Origin: Paramacrobiotus richtersi
Lineage: Eukaryota > Tardigrada > Eutardigrada > Parachela > Macrobiotidae
Assembly: GCA_034698045.1 (NCBI GenBank)
Contig: JAQGAU010001217.1
Coordinates: 1-20,562 of the forward strand
Length of the DNA stretch: 20,562 nucleotides
Reading direction: 5' to 3'
Shown: piece by piece, positions 18,919-20,562 of the stretch
Layout of the letters: every line of letters begins with the position of its first letter
How positions within the stretch are numbered: position 1 is the stretch's first letter
Position numbers and translations under genes: made by a program
Notes under the pieces: generated by a model
Database searches by the model: none
What the model was told of the DNA's origin: nothing
Seen by the model: only the letters and a program-made list of their open reading frames with translations

Positions 18919-20093
18919 TTATGTCGGAAGTTCTGAAAAAATACATCCATTCGATATTATTTCGTGAAACAGTAATGCGATTTGAAGGTTCTTACTCATA
19001 ATCAGCAAAGCAATCAATCCAAAAAGCAACTGCAAAAAGGGATATATGCACGTACTGTACCGTCTGTACGTAGTTACGTTACAAATGATGGCAAGATGAA
19101 GTGACGAAGTACATACCGGAAGTATGGTATCCAGTCCGCTGTCTGTCGAAAGTATCAAGATTATTATAACCCTTTAATGTAGCACTATTTCTTCACAATG
19201 TCTTACCTTGTTTTTGAGAAGCCAAAATGGCAGCCAGCTGTAAAAAAGGGATGCATTATAAAACAATCGCCGTGAAGCGTACAACGTCGACAAAATACTG
19301 CTGTAACTTACTACACCGCTATCACCGCCTCCCTAAAGCAAAACAATTATTAAGTTACAAAAATTTTTAACAGTTTCAAAATGCCTGCAAATGCCTCACC
19401 CCGCCACCTCCACCTGAAACAGATAAAGGTCATCAAGACTGTCTTAAGTGTTTCTCGTTGATTTTTGCTTACCGCAACAGCAACCACCACATCCGCCGCC
19501 CCAACCTGGAATAAGCAAACTAACGTTTTTAATATTATTTTTAAATTTGCTGTAATGGTTTGGCTTTGACACTCGCCTCGTCCGGTGCGGTTGAAATTCT
19601 GCAGCTCAGTACCAGTTTTCGTCGCTACAGTTGTTGTCCCACTCACTTCCACTGCATTATCTTCATCGCTCTCCAGAAATGACTTCAGCAGTGGTTTCAC
19701 ATGCTTTCTAATCCATTTAGAGTCGCTTATCACGGAAACGCCATTATCCAAGGTTTCATCATGCCCCAAGAACTGTTTCAATAACAACTTTGCACTATCC
19801 TCCATTGTCTTGTTCTTCTTGATAAACTTGTAAAACTCCATGATTAACGGGACCGCCGCATCAGACAAGATCTTCCCATTGGAGAGAAGGCTGGAAATTG
19901 TCGAAGAAGATATTTCCGGCGGAGCAGTCGTGGTGGTAGATTGTGTAGTGGTGATTGTTGTTGAGGTTCCGGTTGTTGTTGTCGCCAAACTCCGGAGAGC
20001 GAGCAGCTTTTTCAACAGCAAAAAGTCCGGGTCAGCGTATCCAGAGATTGTAAAGTACGATATGATGCTTGATAGCACGCAGAACAATACTGT
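18919..20093 (-). CDS. Secreted Gly/Cys-rich, Thr-rich protein with hydrophobic C-terminal tail (paralogue 2), start unresolved
   Basis: Convergent paralogue of the gene at 17056-18400. Minus-strand exons: 20093-19577, 19505-19473, 19413-19400 (14 bp), 19332-19312 (21 bp), 19237-19207, 19142-19117, 19029-18996 and 18932-18919. They give at least 229 residues. The N-terminal part is a signal-peptide core (VLFCVLSSIISYF, likely cleavage after SGYA), then DFLLLKKLLAL, matching DLYFLKKLLAF in the paralogue. A Thr/Ser-rich mucin-like stretch follows, then a Lys-rich helical region ending NRTGRG. The small exons encode GWGGGCGGCCC, Gly runs, GGGDSGV, LAAILASQKQ, SGLDTILP, LLFGLIALLIM and KLPT. There is no in-frame ATG: the first exon opens right after acceptor TTTATAG, so an upstream exon must supply the start. 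The first intron looks GC-AG (donor GAG|GCGAGT). An alternative GT donor four bases on (GTCAAA) is weaker and would replace a Gly. Confidence 0.8.
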
Positions 20094-20562
20094 CTATAAA
20101 ACAAGAAAACAAATTGCAGATATATCGAAAAAGATTGAGTTTGATCACCTACGTTCAGGCGCATTGCTCATTGTGCATCTTTGCCATCCGCCAAAAATGT
20201 TTCTTCTTCACGTTCCGTACTTTACTTCATTCTGAAATATTTTAGACGACCACTTACCGATCTCAACGCTACGGTGTATAATGTGTAAATTTGCTTGCAG
20301 TTTTACTAGCAACTCTTAATTAGCACCTGACGTGAAAGTAAGAGAGCGTAAGTGTGCCCTTGTTTTCATGCTTGCTTGATTTTTTGTGCTTGATGCTTCC
20401 GTTAGGCAGACGTATACGCGGTGATATAACTACCGCATACGCTACCGGTGCTTTGTCATGCATTTCTTTCGCTTGATGAGATACCTAATTTCACGAACTG
20501 CAATTAACCGCTTTACATACCTTACGGCTTTACATCCATACTTACGGTCAGTTACGGATAAT
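20094..20562. other. 5' flank of Gly-rich paralogue 2, possible first exon inside
   Basis: The first exon of the minus-strand gene should lie here or beyond the window. One candidate is 20463-20446, encoding MHDKAP with a phase-0 donor (GTAGCG, weak); it would give a normal signal peptide. Another possible donor, ATCG|GTAAGTGG, at 20258/20257 could end a non-coding exon. A plus-strand open frame reaching 20235 is antisense to the Thr-rich exon and is not a gene. Confidence 0.3.

Noticed and set aside
19840..20235. 131-codon plus-strand open frame rich in Val
   Set aside because: It is antisense to the Thr-rich exon of the minus-strand gene; the Val run is the complement of ACC/ACA Thr codons.

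Overview
This window is nuclear DNA from an animal, most likely a compact-genome invertebrate. Genes are split by GT-AG introns of about 37 bp to 1.8 kb, there are no bacterial operon signals, and two genes are clear eukaryotic housekeeping orthologues (OSGEP and MFAP1). The gene density and small introns would suit a tardigrade or another small ecdysozoan, but nothing seen here is diagnostic. All gene models were assembled by eye from reading-frame continuity, splice sites and homology, with no transcript data.

Layout from left to right. (1) 1-272, minus strand: the start of an F-box gene (F-box A), cut by the window edge. (2) 967-3152, plus: OSGEP/Kae1, the catalytic subunit of KEOPS, complete in six exons (345 aa). 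(3) 4223-7599, minus: MFAP1, a spliceosomal B-complex protein, complete in five exons (445 aa), convergent with OSGEP. (4) 8630-16310, plus: an 11-exon F-box protein (F-box B, 626 aa) with a helical N-terminal half, a central F-box and a C-terminal half I do not recognise. Its introns 8 and 9 carry a long inverted repeat facing inward on exon 9; a palindromic MITE-like element is nested in the left arm. (5) 17056-18400, plus, and (6) 18919-20093, minus: a tail-to-tail pair of paralogues encoding secreted, Gly/Trp/Cys-rich proteins. Their 3' halves are built from chains of 14-66 bp exons and both end in the same hydrophobic tail, LLFGLIALLIM followed by KLPT.

The genes do not form a functional pathway. 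OSGEP (tRNA t6A modification) and MFAP1 (splicing) are ordinary housekeeping neighbours. The two F-box genes are related: both have an EHD motif before the F-box and a phase-2 intron at the same Arg codon. The Gly-rich pair is the best candidate for an undescribed, lineage-restricted family, probably cell-surface or secreted. The inverted repeat around exon 9 of F-box B is the most interesting non-coding structure, because that exon is 123 bp and its removal keeps the frame.

No rRNA, tRNA, CRISPR or viral genes were found.
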